A stretch of 64,000 nucleotides of DNA from Arthrobacter sp. MYb229. GTDB lineage: Bacteria > Actinomycetota > Actinomycetes > Actinomycetales > Micrococcaceae. Both the position numbers and the translations under genes were made by a program. The notes under the pieces are model-generated. The model was not told where the DNA came from and did no database searches. It saw nothing but the letters and a program-made list of their open reading frames with translations. Positions within the stretch are counted from its first letter, which is position 1. Every line of letters starts with the position of its first letter. The stretch lies in contig NZ_PCPS01000001.1 in NCBI RefSeq assembly GCF_002975405.1, positions 930,001 to 994,000 on the forward strand. Reading direction: 5' to 3'. Positions 36,887 through 48,948 of this stretch are shown piece by piece.

Positions 36887-36925
36887 CGAACAGCCGCAAC
36901 GTCATTGGACACCTCGTAATTTTTG

Positions 36926-36950
36926 AACTAGGTTGAATTTTGACCTAGTT
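36926..36950. promoter_or_regulatory. Candidate PadR operator
   Basis: AACTAGGT and ACCTAGTT form a perfect inverted repeat with a nine-base spacer. It lies 25 bases before the first gene of a unit ending in a PadR regulator and overlaps the likely promoter, as expected for autoregulation. Confidence 0.65.
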
Positions 36951-36975
36951 ATCTGAAGGCAGTTCGGAGCAGCCA

Positions 36976-38094
36976 ATGTCCCCGGAATCTCCCAGTGGAG
37001 TCATCGAAGAGTACCCAGAAGCAGACCGCTCATGGGCCCAAACTTTCCTGGTTTCCATCGCTTGGAACGACCTCTCCAACGAGCAATGCCGCAACGAGCT
37101 GCGCAATCAGCTTGCTGCCGTGCACGATAGCGGTGCCGGTGCCGACGAACTGTTTGGCGATCCGTGGAAATACGGCGTGCAACGTGCCCAAGCAACGCTT
37201 ACGCCCCAGCAGCGGGCCAACGCAGAGCTCACGGTGCAGACCGGTACCGCGCTGCTGACCGTCGTTGGCATGCTGGCCGGGCTGATCTGCGTGGGCTTCG
37301 GCCTATGGATTGGCTTCCGCGACGGATGGGCGAATTATTCATGGCACTACTGGCAGCTGGCGGCCCTGGCCGGAGGGGTTGGCATTGCCGCTTCGGCCCA
37401 CCTTTGGTGGTTCTACCGTTTGAAGGGGCGTTTCGAAGCTTCCTGGCTGATCGGTATTTCCGGGTGCCTGGCAAGCATCGCCGCGGCTATCGGGATCGCC
37501 GTCCTTGGCGGCGAAGGCCACCTGCCGGTGCCAAATTGGCTGGCGCCGCTCCTTGGGGCGGCGGCAGCGCTCGGCTCCTGGTTCCTGCCCTTCACCAGGG
37601 ATGAGGAAAAACCCTCGACCGGCACGGCGGAAGCCCTTGATCCGAGCCTCTGGTTCGACGAGGTAGCGCGATTGCTGCGTGGCCGCTACGGAATGAACGC
37701 GAAGGAAGCCCGGGAGGCACTGGCCGCGGCACGCCAGCATGGTTCCGATCTCGGTGCGGCAGGCAACAGCGTGGACATGCTCGAAGAATTCGGGTCACCC
37801 AGCACCTTTGCCATCGGCCTAGCGGTGAACACCGAAAGTGCGCTCAAGCGGCGCTGGCTGCTCCGTCGCCTGCTGCCGCTGGCCGTCGCATGCGTCTATG
37901 GCATCAGTCTCATTCCGGAGCTGCTGGAAGCAGGGATCAGCGGTTGGAATATTTTCATCGCGATAACATTCATGGTGTTCATCGGCATCTCGCTCTACCA
38001 GCTGCGCCGCGCCGATCGGGCGGACTACGTGCAAGCCAAGCTTGCCGAACGCCGGGCGCATGCCCAGGCGCTGCAGGAAGGCCGCGATGAGTAG
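36976..38094 (+). CDS. Multi-pass membrane protein with HAAS-like region, paired with PadR
   Basis: A 372-residue protein. Residues 1-80 are cytoplasmic and helical, containing FGDPWKYGVQRAQ, a short motif of the HAAS type found in PadR-linked membrane proteins. Four membrane segments follow (about 88-113, 125-147, 157-177, 187-203), then a second soluble segment (WFDEVARLLRGRYGMNAKEA ... MLEEFGSPSTFAIGLAV) resembling a repeat of the first, and two more membrane segments. The function is unknown; such proteins are thought to act in envelope signalling. It overlaps the PadR gene by eight bases. Confidence 0.72.
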   Translation: MSPESPSGVIEEYPEADRSWAQTFLVSIAWNDLSNEQCRNELRNQLAAVHDSGAGADELFGDPWKYGVQRAQATLTPQQRANAELTVQTGTALLTVVGMLAGLICVGFGLWIGFRDGWANYSWHYWQLAALAGGVGIAASAHLWWFYRLKGRFEASWLIGISGCLASIAAAIGIAVLGGEGHLPVPNWLAPLLGAAAALGSWFLPFTRDEEKPSTGTAEALDPSLWFDEVARLLRGRYGMNAKEAREALAAARQHGSDLGAAGNSVDMLEEFGSPSTFAIGLAVNTESALKRRWLLRRLLPLAVACVYGISLIPELLEAGISGWNIFIAITFMVFIGISLYQLRRADRADYVQAKLAERRAHAQALQEGRDE

Positions 38095-38410
38095 CGAATT
38101 TCCCGGCTCCTGGCAGCGCGCGATGCTGCCGATGCTATTGCTTGCCGAACTGTCCGGCGGCCAAGCGCATGGCTATGCGCTGTCCAAATCCTTGCAGGAA
38201 CGCGGATTCGGGCCGATCAAGGGCGCGACGCTCTATCCCGCACTGGCCAAGCTGGAAGCCTCCGGATTGCTCGGAACACGGTGGGAGGAAGGCCAAGGCG
38301 GACCGGGGCGAAAAGTCTACGAGCTCTCCGCCGCCGGCCGCTCCGAACTGCAGGCACAGCGCGCCAGCTTCGACCGGCTCGTGCACTTGGTCCGGGGCAC
38401 GGGCCGCTAG
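38087..38410 (+). CDS. PadR family transcriptional regulator
   Basis: A 107-residue PadR winged-helix protein: MLPMLLLAELSGGQAHGYAL, then GPIKGATLYPALAKLEASGL as the recognition helix region, then the wing GPGRKVYELSAAGR. It is the short class with little C-terminal helix. The ATG overlaps the upstream membrane protein gene by eight bases (ATGAGTAG), and the candidate operator lies in front of that gene. Its stop shares a CTAG with the convergent dtd stop. Confidence 0.9.
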   Translation: MSSEFPGSWQRAMLPMLLLAELSGGQAHGYALSKSLQERGFGPIKGATLYPALAKLEASGLLGTRWEEGQGGPGRKVYELSAAGRSELQAQRASFDRLVHLVRGTGR

Positions 38411-38844
38411 GCCAGCTCTGCCGAATCCACGATCACCGTGAACGGGCCGGAATTTGTGAGGTTGACCTCCATCATCGCGCCGAACACCCCGGTCTCCACG
38501 CTGGCGCCGAGCTGACGCAGATAGTCCACGAAGTATTCGTAGAGCGGTTCGCTGTGCGCGCCGGGCGCCGCCGCCGACCAGGAGGGGCGCCGTCCCTTGC
38601 GCACCGAGGCGTAGAGCGTGAACTGGCTGATCACCAGCAATGGAGCGCCAAGCGATTCGCAGCTGGCTTCATCCTCCAAGATGCGCAGCCCGTAGATCTT
38701 CTGCGCCACCTTGCGGGCGGCAGCCTCGTTATCCTCGTGCGTGATGCCCAAGAGCACCACGAGCCCCGGGCCAGGCAGCTGCCCGACGATCGAACCGTCG
38801 ACTTCGACGCTGGCCCGGCTGGCTCGTTGTAATACTGCGCGCAT
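38407..38844 (-). CDS. dtd: D-aminoacyl-tRNA deacylase
   Basis: A 145-residue protein that removes D-amino acids (and glycine from tRNA-Ala) mischarged on tRNA. The two family motifs are present: LLVISQFTLYA (about residues 71-81) and LTNSGPFTVIVD near the C-terminus. The N-terminus MRAVLQRASRASVEVDG is typical. It diverges from rarA across 45 bases and ends against padR. Confidence 0.95.
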   Translation of the reverse strand: MRAVLQRASRASVEVDGSIVGQLPGPGLVVLLGITHEDNEAAARKVAQKIYGLRILEDEASCESLGAPLLVISQFTLYASVRKGRRPSWSAAAPGAHSEPLYEYFVDYLRQLGASVETGVFGAMMEVNLTNSGPFTVIVDSAELA

Positions 38845-38889
38845 GTGATCCTTTCTTCGCAGCTACCAGAGTATCGGTAGGCTGGGGGA

Positions 38890-40263
38890 GTGAACGATTT
38901 GCTGGATGCCCTGGACGACGGTTCGATCAAGCGCCCGCGCCCGCCGCTGGCGGTGCGCATGCGCCCCAAGACGCTCGATGAGCTGGTCGGCCAGCAGCAC
39001 CTGCTGGGCCCCGGTTCCCCGCTGCGGCAGCTCGCCGAGCACCCGGAAACCGGGTTGGCCGGCCCGGCCAGCGTGATTCTCTACGGCCCGCCGGGCATCG
39101 GCAAGACCACCATCGCGCATGTGATCGCCCGCGCCACGGACCGCAAGTTCGTCGAGCTCTCGGCGATCACCGCCGGGGTGAAGGATGTGCGCCGGGTGAT
39201 CGACCAGGCCAAGGACGACCGCGACCTGCGCGGGATGACCACGGTGCTGTTCCTCGACGAGATCCACCGTTTCAACAAGGCCCAGCAAGATGCGCTGCTG
39301 CCCGGGGTGGAGAACCGGGTGGTGGTGCTCGTCGCGGCCACCACCGAAAACCCGTCCTTCTCGGTGATCTCGCCGCTGCTCTCGCGCTCGCTGCTGCTGA
39401 CCCTGCGCCCGCTGACCGACGTGGATGTGGCGGAGCTGCTGGAGCGGGCGGTTGACGATGAGCGCGGCTTCGATGCGCAGGTGATCCTGCCGGCCGAGCA
39501 GCGCGACGCGATCGTGCGCCTGGCCCAGGGCGACGCCCGCCGTTCGCTCACCGTGCTGGAAGCCGCCGGCGCGGTGGCCTGGAACGCCGCCGGAACCGCG
39601 GCGCAGCCGCCGATACAAATTGCGGACGAGCATGTGCAGCTGGCCATGGACCAGGCGGTGCAGCGCTACGACAAGGACGGGGACCAGCACTACGACATCA
39701 TCTCCGCGTTCATCAAGTCGATCCGCGGCTCGGATGTGGATGCGGCCCTGCACTATCTGGCGCGCATGCTTTCGGCCGGGGAGGACCCGCGGTTCATCGC
39801 CCGCCGGCTGATGATCAGCGCCTCGGAGGATATCGGCATGGCCGATCCCACCGCGCTGCCGCTGGCGGTGGCCGCCGCGCAGTCGGTGGCGCTGACCGGG
39901 ATGCCGGAGGCGCGGATCATGCTCGGGCACGCCACCGTGCACCTGGCCACGGCGCCGAAGTCCAACGCCGCCTATAACGCGATCAACGAGGCGTTGGCCG
40001 ACGTGGCCGCCGGCAAGGGCGCGCTGGTCCCGGACCATCTGCGCGACGCGCACTACCCGGGGGCCAAGGCGCTGGGCCACGGGGTGGGCTACATCTACTC
40101 CCACGATGCCCCGCATTCGATCGCCAGCCAGCAGTACCTGCCCGATGACCTGATCGGCACCGACTACTACCGCCCCAACGCCAACGGGACCGAACGCTCG
40201 CTGAGCGATCGGCTGGCGCGGCTGCGCGAGATCATTCGGCGCAAGGACAAGAAGAAACGTTAG
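38890..40263 (+). CDS. rarA: Replication-associated recombination AAA+ ATPase RarA (MgsA)
   Basis: A 457-residue AAA+ protein of the clamp-loader group acting at stalled replication forks. Seen: [20 protein letters not shown], Walker [10 protein letters not shown] (about residues 66-74), Walker [16 protein letters not shown], sensor 1 [19 protein letters not shown], and the C-terminal tetramerisation domain ([20 protein letters not shown]). GTG start. rpsD follows 190 bases later with its own probable promoter. Confidence 0.94.
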   Translation: MNDLLDALDDGSIKRPRPPLAVRMRPKTLDELVGQQHLLGPGSPLRQLAEHPETGLAGPASVILYGPPGIGKTTIAHVIARATDRKFVELSAITAGVKDVRRVIDQAKDDRDLRGMTTVLFLDEIHRFNKAQQDALLPGVENRVVVLVAATTENPSFSVISPLLSRSLLLTLRPLTDVDVAELLERAVDDERGFDAQVILPAEQRDAIVRLAQGDARRSLTVLEAAGAVAWNAAGTAAQPPIQIADEHVQLAMDQAVQRYDKDGDQHYDIISAFIKSIRGSDVDAALHYLARMLSAGEDPRFIARRLMISASEDIGMADPTALPLAVAAAQSVALTGMPEARIMLGHATVHLATAPKSNAAYNAINEALADVAAGKGALVPDHLRDAHYPGAKALGHGVGYIYSHDAPHSIASQQYLPDDLIGTDYYRPNANGTERSLSDRLARLREIIRRKDKKKR

Positions 40264-40305
40264 CGAGCTTCGTTACAGCTCACCTGCTGGCCGGGGTGCA
40301 TCGTG

Positions 40306-40453
40306 TAGACTTGATCTTTGGCTGGCAAGCCATGCCGCCCGTGCGAGTCATCGTTCGGGAGGCGAGGTTGCAGTGGTCGAGGGCCGCGACGCCCCAACAC
40401 TCTCCGTCCCGGAGGCCAGTAGATCCCGTCGCTAAATCGAAAAGGACACACAT
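40306..40453 (+). promoter_or_regulatory. rpsD promoter and about 135-base leader
   Basis: TAGACT (40306-40311) fits an actinobacterial -10 element, and transcription from about 40318 would give a long G/C-rich leader with several self-complementary stretches (for example GGCTGGCAAGCC). AAAGGA lies about nine bases before the rpsD ATG. Length and structure suggest regulation, possibly S4 autoregulation, but I cannot match a known RNA family. Confidence 0.45.
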
Positions 40454-41077
40454 ATGGCTAACGCCCGTGCCCGCCGTACCGTGCGCCTCTCGCGCGCACT
40501 CGGCCTTGCCCTGACTCCAAAAGCTGAAAAGTACATGGAGCGTCGTCCCTACGGTCCCGGCCAGCATGGCCGTGCCCGCAAGAAGCAGGACAGCGATTAC
40601 GCGGTTCGTCTGCGCGAAAAGCAGCGTTTGCGTGCCCAGTACGGCATCCGCGAAGTTCAGATGCTGAACGCATTCAAGGAAGCCAAGCGCCTCGGCGGCC
40701 AGACCGGTGACAACCTGTTGGCACTGCTCGAGTCCCGCCTGGATGCCCTGGTGCTGCGTGCAGGCTTCGCCCGCACCATCCAGCAGGCCCGTCAGCTGGT
40801 TGTGCACCGCCACATCCTGGTTAACGGCCAGCGCGTGGACCGCCCATCGTTCAAGGTGCAGCCGGGTCAGCTGATCCACGTGCACGAACGCAGCGAGAAG
40901 ATGGTTCCATTCCAGATGGCAGCAGCAGGTGAGCACTCACAGGTGCTGCCAGCAGCTCCTGCTTACCTGGACGTGAAGCTGGAAGCCTTGCAGGCTACCT
41001 ACCTGCGCGCTCCTGAGCGTGCAGAGATCCCAGTGACCTGCGAAGAGAACCTCGTGGTCGAGTACTACGCACGCTAA
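40454..41077 (+). CDS. rpsD: 30S ribosomal protein S4
   Basis: A 207-residue primary rRNA-binding protein of the small subunit. Seen: YMERRPYGPGQHGRARKKQ, the S4 RNA-binding domain (ESRLDALVLRAGFARTIQQA and RHILVNGQRVDRPSF), and the C-terminal FQMAAAGEHSQ. The N-terminal domain lacks the zinc-binding cysteines of some S4 proteins, so it is the cysteine-free form. It is a stand-alone gene, as in many actinobacteria, and a terminator follows. Confidence 0.97.
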   Translation: MANARARRTVRLSRALGLALTPKAEKYMERRPYGPGQHGRARKKQDSDYAVRLREKQRLRAQYGIREVQMLNAFKEAKRLGGQTGDNLLALLESRLDALVLRAGFARTIQQARQLVVHRHILVNGQRVDRPSFKVQPGQLIHVHERSEKMVPFQMAAAGEHSQVLPAAPAYLDVKLEALQATYLRAPERAEIPVTCEENLVVEYYAR

Positions 41078-41091
41078 ATCTAGCGCGTGTT

Positions 41092-41126
41092 CAATGGCCC
41101 GCAACCGACTCGGTTGCGGGCCATTG
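41092..41126 (+). terminator. Terminator after rpsD
   Basis: CAATGGCCCGCAACCG (41092-41107) pairs perfectly with CGGTTGCGGGCCATTG (41111-41126) around ACT. Only a short T-rich end follows. Confidence 0.85.
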
Positions 41127-41201
41127 GCTTAACTACCTATATCAGCTCGCGGTTCGCTAAGCTGGACTGGCAGCAAACACCCAAAGCAGAAGAGGAAGCA
41201 C

Positions 41202-41573
41202 ATGTCGGGTTCGGATATTGCAGGGCTCATCGCAGCCGGCGTCTTTGCCATCCTGGTGGCACTGTTGGCGGTGCCGATCATCAAGTTGGGCAAGGTGTTT
41301 GATGAGCTTCGCAACTCGATCAAGGACCTCTCGGACGGGACGACCCCGCTGATTGGCGAGGTTGCCAATACCGTCGCCACGACCAATGACCAGCTCAAGA
41401 AGGTCGACGCGATCACCTCGAACGTCTCCGATGCGAGCGCCAACGTCTCCGCGCTGTCCTCCTTGGTGGCAGCCACCGTGGGCAAGCCACTGATCAAGAT
41501 CGCCGCATTCACCTCGGGTGTGCAGGCAGCGATCAATGCGAACACCAGCGGCAAGGGCCGCCGCAGCCGTTAG
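41202..41573 (+). CDS. DUF948 domain-containing protein
   Basis: A 123-residue protein with one N-terminal membrane segment (about residues 7-27, AGLIAAGVFAILVALLAVPII). A helical region typical of DUF948 follows (TTPLIGEVANTVATTNDQLKKVDAITSN is the span at about residues 47-74), ending in a basic tail. The function is unknown. In actinobacteria this gene commonly precedes a small membrane protein gene and alaS, as it does here. Confidence 0.88.
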   Translation: MSGSDIAGLIAAGVFAILVALLAVPIIKLGKVFDELRNSIKDLSDGTTPLIGEVANTVATTNDQLKKVDAITSNVSDASANVSALSSLVAATVGKPLIKIAAFTSGVQAAINANTSGKGRRSR

Positions 41574-41584
41574 GGGAGACTAGA

Positions 41585-41794
41585 ATGAAAAAGCTTTTGT
41601 GGGTTGTTATCGGCGTGGGCGTCGGAGTCCTCGCCACCAAGAAATACACCGAAGTATCCTCCGGGGCGGCCCTGAACCGTCAGGTCGGCAAGTACGCCGA
41701 CCGCATCTCGGAGGTAGTGGGGGCATTCCGCGAAGGAATGAACTCCCGCGAAGTAGAATTACGTTCCGCCTTGGGCGTGGACACCGCTAAGTGA
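41585..41794 (+). CDS. Small membrane protein between DUF948 and alaS
   Basis: A 69-residue protein with an N-terminal hydrophobic segment (KKLLWVVIGVGVGVLATKK) and a charged helix behind it (YADRISEVVGAFREGMNSRE). Small proteins of this pattern sit in front of alaS in many actinobacteria; the function is unknown. It lies 11 bases after the DUF948 gene behind GGGGAGA, and 19 bases before alaS. Confidence 0.8.
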   Translation: MKKLLWVVIGVGVGVLATKKYTEVSSGAALNRQVGKYADRISEVVGAFREGMNSREVELRSALGVDTAK

Positions 41795-41813
41795 AGGGAT
41801 CATCCGTAACACG

Positions 41814-44496
<2,683 letters not shown>

Positions 44497-44504
<8 letters not shown>

Positions 44505-44970
44505 GCTAGCGTTCGGCGTCGACGTGGGCCTGGCCCGCGTCGGCGTCGCCGTCTCCGATCCGTCGGGAATCCTCGCCACCCCGGTGATGACCCTGCGCCG
44601 CGATGTGAAGAAGAACTCCGATCGCCGCCTGCTCTTGCGCATGATCGTTGACCGTGAGGTCTCCGAGGTGTTCATCGGGGAACCGAAATCCCTGGCCGGG
44701 AATTCCACGGAATCCACGAAAATGGCTCGTGACTACGCGATAGCCTTGGCCGAGGAGGCAAATGCGGCTAGCATCGAGGTTGAGATTTTCTTGGTTGACG
44801 AGCGTTTGAGCACGGTCAGCGCGCACCGCTCGTTGCACGCCTCGGGGCGCCGCATGCAAGACCATCGTCAGGTCGTTGACCAGGCGGCCGCCATTGAAAT
44901 CCTGCAACAGGTGCTTGAAATGCGACGTAATGGTGTGCGCGTTCAAGCCAGCCGCATCGTGCTGAAGTAA
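44497..44970 (+). CDS. ruvX: Holliday junction resolvase-like RuvX/YqgF
   Basis: A 157-residue RNase H-fold protein with the signature FGVDVGLARVGVAVSD at the N-terminus, FIGEPKSLAGN in the middle, and LVDERLSTVSAHRSLHASG plus DQAAAIEILQQVLE at the end. Family members act as Holliday junction resolvases or in rRNA 5'-end maturation. The start at 44497 overlaps alaS by eight bases (ATGGCTAA). The alaS-ruvX-mltG-aroE order is conserved in actinobacteria. Confidence 0.93.
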
Positions 44971-45002
44971 CAGCGCGCCGCGAGAATCCACAGGGAGAAT
45001 TG

Positions 45003-46328
45003 ATGCGAGAAGAAGCCCGCCGCGAACGGCAGCGTGAAACCTTTTCCGAGCTTTACGCGCGTTTTGCAGCCGGCGAGCCGAAAGGCCTCGCAACACCAAC
45101 TACCCCGGAACTGACCGGTGAGCAGCTCTACGGCGGTGCAGATTCGGCCGCGGCCGAGCTGCACCGCGAGCCGGAACCGGCCGCGGCAGACGCCGAGGCG
45201 CAGCCGGCGCCCGAGTCCTTGCTCGGCACGGTGCCCGCCAGCGGCGCGGCGAAGGCGCGCAAGAAGCGCAGCAAACGCCGCCGCAACATGGTGATGCTCG
45301 CAACCTTCTTGATCTTCGCCGTCGTGGTCGCCGGGTCCTTCTATTTCATCCGTTCGCTGGTCAAGCAGTTCAACCCGGATGACTACCCGGGCCCGGGCGG
45401 CCAAGCGGTCGAATTCACCGTGGAGGACGGCTGGGGTCCGGCGCTGATCTCGCGCAAGCTCGAGGAACTCGACGTGGTGGCCAGCGACAAGCTGTTCATG
45501 GACGCGCTGGAGGACTCGAAGGCGGACAATGTGGTCATTCACCCCGGAACCTATCCGCTGAAGCTGCAGATGCCCGCCGCGGACGCGACCGAGGTGCTGG
45601 TCGATAATCGTCCGGACAAGGTCTTCTACATCGGGTTGAAGGCGAATCTGCGGCTGCAGGCCTCGCTGGCCGAAATCGCCAAGGGCTCCGGGCTCGACGA
45701 GAAGAAATTGGGCGAGCTGGCGAACCAGCCCGAGAAGTTCGGGCTGCCCGAGTCGGTGAAGAACCTCGAAGGCTGGCTGCACCCGGGCGAATACCGTTTT
45801 GCCCTGGATACCAGCGCCGAGAAGGTGCTCACCGAATTGGTGGATTCGACCAAGACCGCCTTGCAAGATGCCGGAGTCAATGACCTGGGCGAAGGCTACC
45901 GGGCGTTGAAGGTCGCCTCGATTCTGCAGGCCGAAGCCACCCCGAAGGACTATGCCACGGTGGCCGGAGCCATCGAAAACCGGTTGAACCCGAACAACGT
46001 GGAGACCCATGGCCTGCTGCAGACCGACTCCACGGTGATCTACGGGCTTGACCGGTACTCCTTGCAGTTCACCGCGACCGAGAAAAGGGACGCAGGCAAC
46101 CAGTACAACACCTATGTGCACACCGGGCTGCCGCCGACCCCGATCGGTTCCCCGGCAACCTCCGCGATCGATGCGGCGGTCAACCCGGCGGATAACGGCT
46201 TCTACTACTGGGTGACGGTCAATACGCAGAGCGGCGAGACGAAATTCGCCTCGAACTATGCCGAGCACCAAGTGAACCAGAACGAATTCCGCGCCTGGTG
46301 CGCGGCGAATGCGGAGGTCTGCAAGTAA
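45003..46328 (+). CDS. mltG: Endolytic peptidoglycan transglycosylase MltG
   Basis: A 441-residue membrane-anchored enzyme that cuts nascent glycan strands and so sets chain length. A charged, Ala/Glu-rich cytoplasmic N-terminus of about 95 residues ends in a basic KARKKRSKRRR stretch, followed by one membrane segment (about 98-118, MVMLATFLIFAVVVAGSFYF). The external YceG domain contains the catalytic Glu in ASILQAEATPKDYATVAGAI (about 309) and the conserved YNTYVHTGLPPTPIGSP. AGGGAG precedes the ATG at 45003. The stop overlaps aroE by one base. Confidence 0.94.
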   Translation: MREEARRERQRETFSELYARFAAGEPKGLATPTTPELTGEQLYGGADSAAAELHREPEPAAADAEAQPAPESLLGTVPASGAAKARKKRSKRRRNMVMLATFLIFAVVVAGSFYFIRSLVKQFNPDDYPGPGGQAVEFTVEDGWGPALISRKLEELDVVASDKLFMDALEDSKADNVVIHPGTYPLKLQMPAADATEVLVDNRPDKVFYIGLKANLRLQASLAEIAKGSGLDEKKLGELANQPEKFGLPESVKNLEGWLHPGEYRFALDTSAEKVLTELVDSTKTALQDAGVNDLGEGYRALKVASILQAEATPKDYATVAGAIENRLNPNNVETHGLLQTDSTVIYGLDRYSLQFTATEKRDAGNQYNTYVHTGLPPTPIGSPATSAIDAAVNPADNGFYYWVTVNTQSGETKFASNYAEHQVNQNEFRAWCAANAEVCK

Positions 46329-47155
46329 TGCGCGCCGCCGTCTTGGGCCAACCCATCAAGCATTCCAAATCCCCGGTGCTGCATCGGGCGGCCTATGAGC
46401 TGCTCGGCGCCGACATCGACTATCGGGCCATCGAGCTGGACCCGTCCCAGGCCCCGGAGCAGGCGGCCAAAATGCGTGCCGGCGGGTGGGCCGGATGTTC
46501 GGTGACCATGCCTTTGAAGGATGTCTTCGTTCCGCTGATGGATGAGGTTTCACCGCGCGTGGCGCGCCTGGGCGCGCTGAACACCATCGTGGTGCGCCCC
46601 GACGGCGCCCTCTTTGGGCAGAATACCGACGTGGACGGGATCGTGCTGGCGCTGGCCGATGCGCGGCTGCGCCAAGCATCGAGGGCCACCGTGCTGGGCG
46701 CCGGCAATACGGCCTTGGCGGCCATCGAAGCGGCCGCGGAACTTGGCGTCGAGGAACTCAAGCTGGTGGTGCGCGACGCCACCCGTGCGCAGCGGGCCAC
46801 CGCACTGGCCGGCCAGCTGGGCCTGCGCGTGCAGCTGGTGCAGGTGCAGGATCTGGGTGCCGGCGGCATCGCCGCGGACCACCTGGTGATCAGCACGCTG
46901 CCGCCGCGCGCCGCCGACAGCTGGGTGCCGCATCTGGGCCGCGGCCAGGGGCTGCTGCTGGATGTCGCCTATGACCCGTGGCCGAGCAAACTGGCCGAGT
47001 CCTGGGCCGGCACGGTGATCTCCGGGCTTCATATGCTGGTGCACCAGGCGGTGGAGCAGGCCCGTTATTTCAGCGCCGCAGACTTCGACACGCACACCCG
47101 CGAAAACGTCACAAATGCGATGTATCGCTCACTGGGGCTTCATCGACGCGGTTAA
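46328..47155 (+). CDS. aroE: Shikimate dehydrogenase
   Basis: A 275-residue enzyme reducing 3-dehydroshikimate with NADPH. The substrate-binding N-terminus reads [20 protein letters not shown], the catalytic Lys is in [15 protein letters not shown], the Gly-rich nucleotide loop is [15 protein letters not shown], and [12 protein letters not shown] closes the fold. The ATG at 46328 overlaps mltG by one base (TAATG). aroC follows after 29 bases, opening the aro gene run. Confidence 0.95.
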   Translation: MRAAVLGQPIKHSKSPVLHRAAYELLGADIDYRAIELDPSQAPEQAAKMRAGGWAGCSVTMPLKDVFVPLMDEVSPRVARLGALNTIVVRPDGALFGQNTDVDGIVLALADARLRQASRATVLGAGNTALAAIEAAAELGVEELKLVVRDATRAQRATALAGQLGLRVQLVQVQDLGAGGIAADHLVISTLPPRAADSWVPHLGRGQGLLLDVAYDPWPSKLAESWAGTVISGLHMLVHQAVEQARYFSAADFDTHTRENVTNAMYRSLGLHRRG

Positions 47156-47184
47156 TGAGGCCATGTCATGGCAAAATAGAATCC

Positions 47185-48384
47185 ATGTTGCGTTGGTTGA
47201 CGGCGGGCGAATCACACGGCCCGGCACTAGTTGGAATTCTTGAAGGCCTACCCGCCGGAGTCTCGGTGGACAGCGAAGCGGTGCGCGATGCACTGGCTCG
47301 GCGGCGCCTGGGCTACGGCCGAGGCGCGCGCATGAAGTTTGAAAAGGACCAGGTCACCTTCCTCGGTGGCGTGCGCCACGGAAAGACCCAGGGCGGACCG
47401 GTAGCCATCGAAATCGGGAACACCGAATGGCCCAAATGGGAACGCGTGATGAACTCGGACCCGGTTGACCTGGACGAACTGGCCTCGATGGCGCGCAACG
47501 CGCCGCTGACCCGCCCGCGTCCGGGGCACGCGGACTTCACCGGCATGCAGAAGTACGGTTTCGACGATGCCCGTCCGGTGCTCGAGCGCGCCAGCGCCCG
47601 CGAAACCGCGGCCCGGGTGGCCCTCGGCTCGGTAGCCCAGGCCTTTCTGGCCGATCTGGGCATCGAACTCGTCTCGCATACCACCGCCATCGGCGCCGTC
47701 GCGGCGCCCCTCGACGCACCGCTGCCCACCCTGGGGGACGTTGCGGCGTTGGACGCGGATCCACTGCGCTGCTTCCACGGGGAAACCTCGGCCGCCATGG
47801 TCGCCGAGGTCGATGACGCGCACAAGGCGGGGGAGACCCTGGGCGGCGTCGTGGAGGTGCTGGCCTACAACCTGCCTCCGGGCATCGGCTCCTACGTGCA
47901 TTGGGACCGCCGGCTGGACTCCCGGCTGGCCGGCGCGCTGATGGGCATTCAGGCCATCAAGGGTGTTGAGGTCGGCGACGGCTTCCTCACCGCTGCCCGA
48001 CGCGGTTCGGCCGCCCACGACGCGATCGTGCCGGCCACCGCGGGCGGAATCAAGCGCGAAACCAATCGAGCCGGCGGCATCGAGGGCGGCATGAGCATCG
48101 GCGAGGTGCTGCGCGTGCGTGCGGCGATGAAACCGATCGCCACCGTGCCGCGCGCCCTGGCCACCATCGACACGGCCACCGGCGAGGAAACCACCGCCCA
48201 CCACCAGCGTTCGGATGTGTGCGCGGTGCCCGCCGCCGGCGTTGTCGCCGAGGCGATGGTCGCGCTGGTCCTGGCCCAGTCGCTGCTGGAGAAGTTCGGC
48301 GGAGACTCGGTCACCGAAACCAAGCGCAATATCCAAAGCTACCTGGCCAGCATTCCCGCCAATCTAGGGTCGACCGGAGTCTAA
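47185..48384 (+). CDS. aroC: Chorismate synthase
   Basis: A 399-residue FMN-dependent enzyme for the last step to chorismate. Signatures are [20 protein letters not shown] at the start, [39 protein letters not shown] with the Arg-rich [13 protein letters not shown], and [16 protein letters not shown]. The ATG at 47185 gives the normal N-terminus; a much longer in-frame start reads through aroE and is rejected. Confidence 0.96.
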   Translation: MLRWLTAGESHGPALVGILEGLPAGVSVDSEAVRDALARRRLGYGRGARMKFEKDQVTFLGGVRHGKTQGGPVAIEIGNTEWPKWERVMNSDPVDLDELASMARNAPLTRPRPGHADFTGMQKYGFDDARPVLERASARETAARVALGSVAQAFLADLGIELVSHTTAIGAVAAPLDAPLPTLGDVAALDADPLRCFHGETSAAMVAEVDDAHKAGETLGGVVEVLAYNLPPGIGSYVHWDRRLDSRLAGALMGIQAIKGVEVGDGFLTAARRGSAAHDAIVPATAGGIKRETNRAGGIEGGMSIGEVLRVRAAMKPIATVPRALATIDTATGEETTAHHQRSDVCAVPAAGVVAEAMVALVLAQSLLEKFGGDSVTETKRNIQSYLASIPANLGSTGV

Positions 48385-48391
48385 CCGGCAG

Positions 48392-48886
48392 ATGATTTAC
48401 CTCATTGGGCCGATGGCCAGCGGCAAGTCAACTGTGGGCAAGGCGCTGGCCAAGGCGCTGGGCACCGATTTCGCCGATTCCGACGCGCACATCGTCGCCG
48501 CCCATGGTTCGATTCCGCAGATCTTTGCCGAACACGACGAAGCCTACTTCCGTGATCTGGAGGTCGCCGCGCTGGCCGAACTGCGGGCCGGGGTGATCGC
48601 CACCGGCGGCGGGGCCGTGCTGCGCGAAGAGAACCAGGCGGTGCTGCGCGGCGGGACCGTGATCTACTTGGCGATGACCCTCGCCACGGCCAAGCGCCGC
48701 CTGGCCGGGGATACAAACCGCCCGCTGCTGGCCGGTGACCAAAGCCTCACCACCTGGACCAGGCTCTACGAAGCCCGCCACGATATTTATGAAACCCTTG
48801 CTGATCTGACCTTACAGGTAGACAATCTGAGCGTTGCGCAGCTTGTCGAAGCCATCGAGAGCCATGTGATTCACAGCACGAGATAG
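48392..48886 (+). CDS. aroK: Shikimate kinase
   Basis: A 164-residue P-loop kinase phosphorylating shikimate. Walker A is GPMASGKSTVGKALA, the shikimate-binding Asp is in FADSDAHI, GVIATGGGAVLREEN is the substrate loop, and the lid Arg is in TNRPLLAG. It starts seven bases after aroC and is followed by aroB after 62 bases. Confidence 0.95.
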   Translation: MIYLIGPMASGKSTVGKALAKALGTDFADSDAHIVAAHGSIPQIFAEHDEAYFRDLEVAALAELRAGVIATGGGAVLREENQAVLRGGTVIYLAMTLATAKRRLAGDTNRPLLAGDQSLTTWTRLYEARHDIYETLADLTLQVDNLSVAQLVEAIESHVIHSTR

Positions 48887-48948
48887 CGAATCCCGGTACG
48901 CTCCCGCGTAGGCTTTACAGATCAGCACCATCAGGAGGATCTTCTCGG

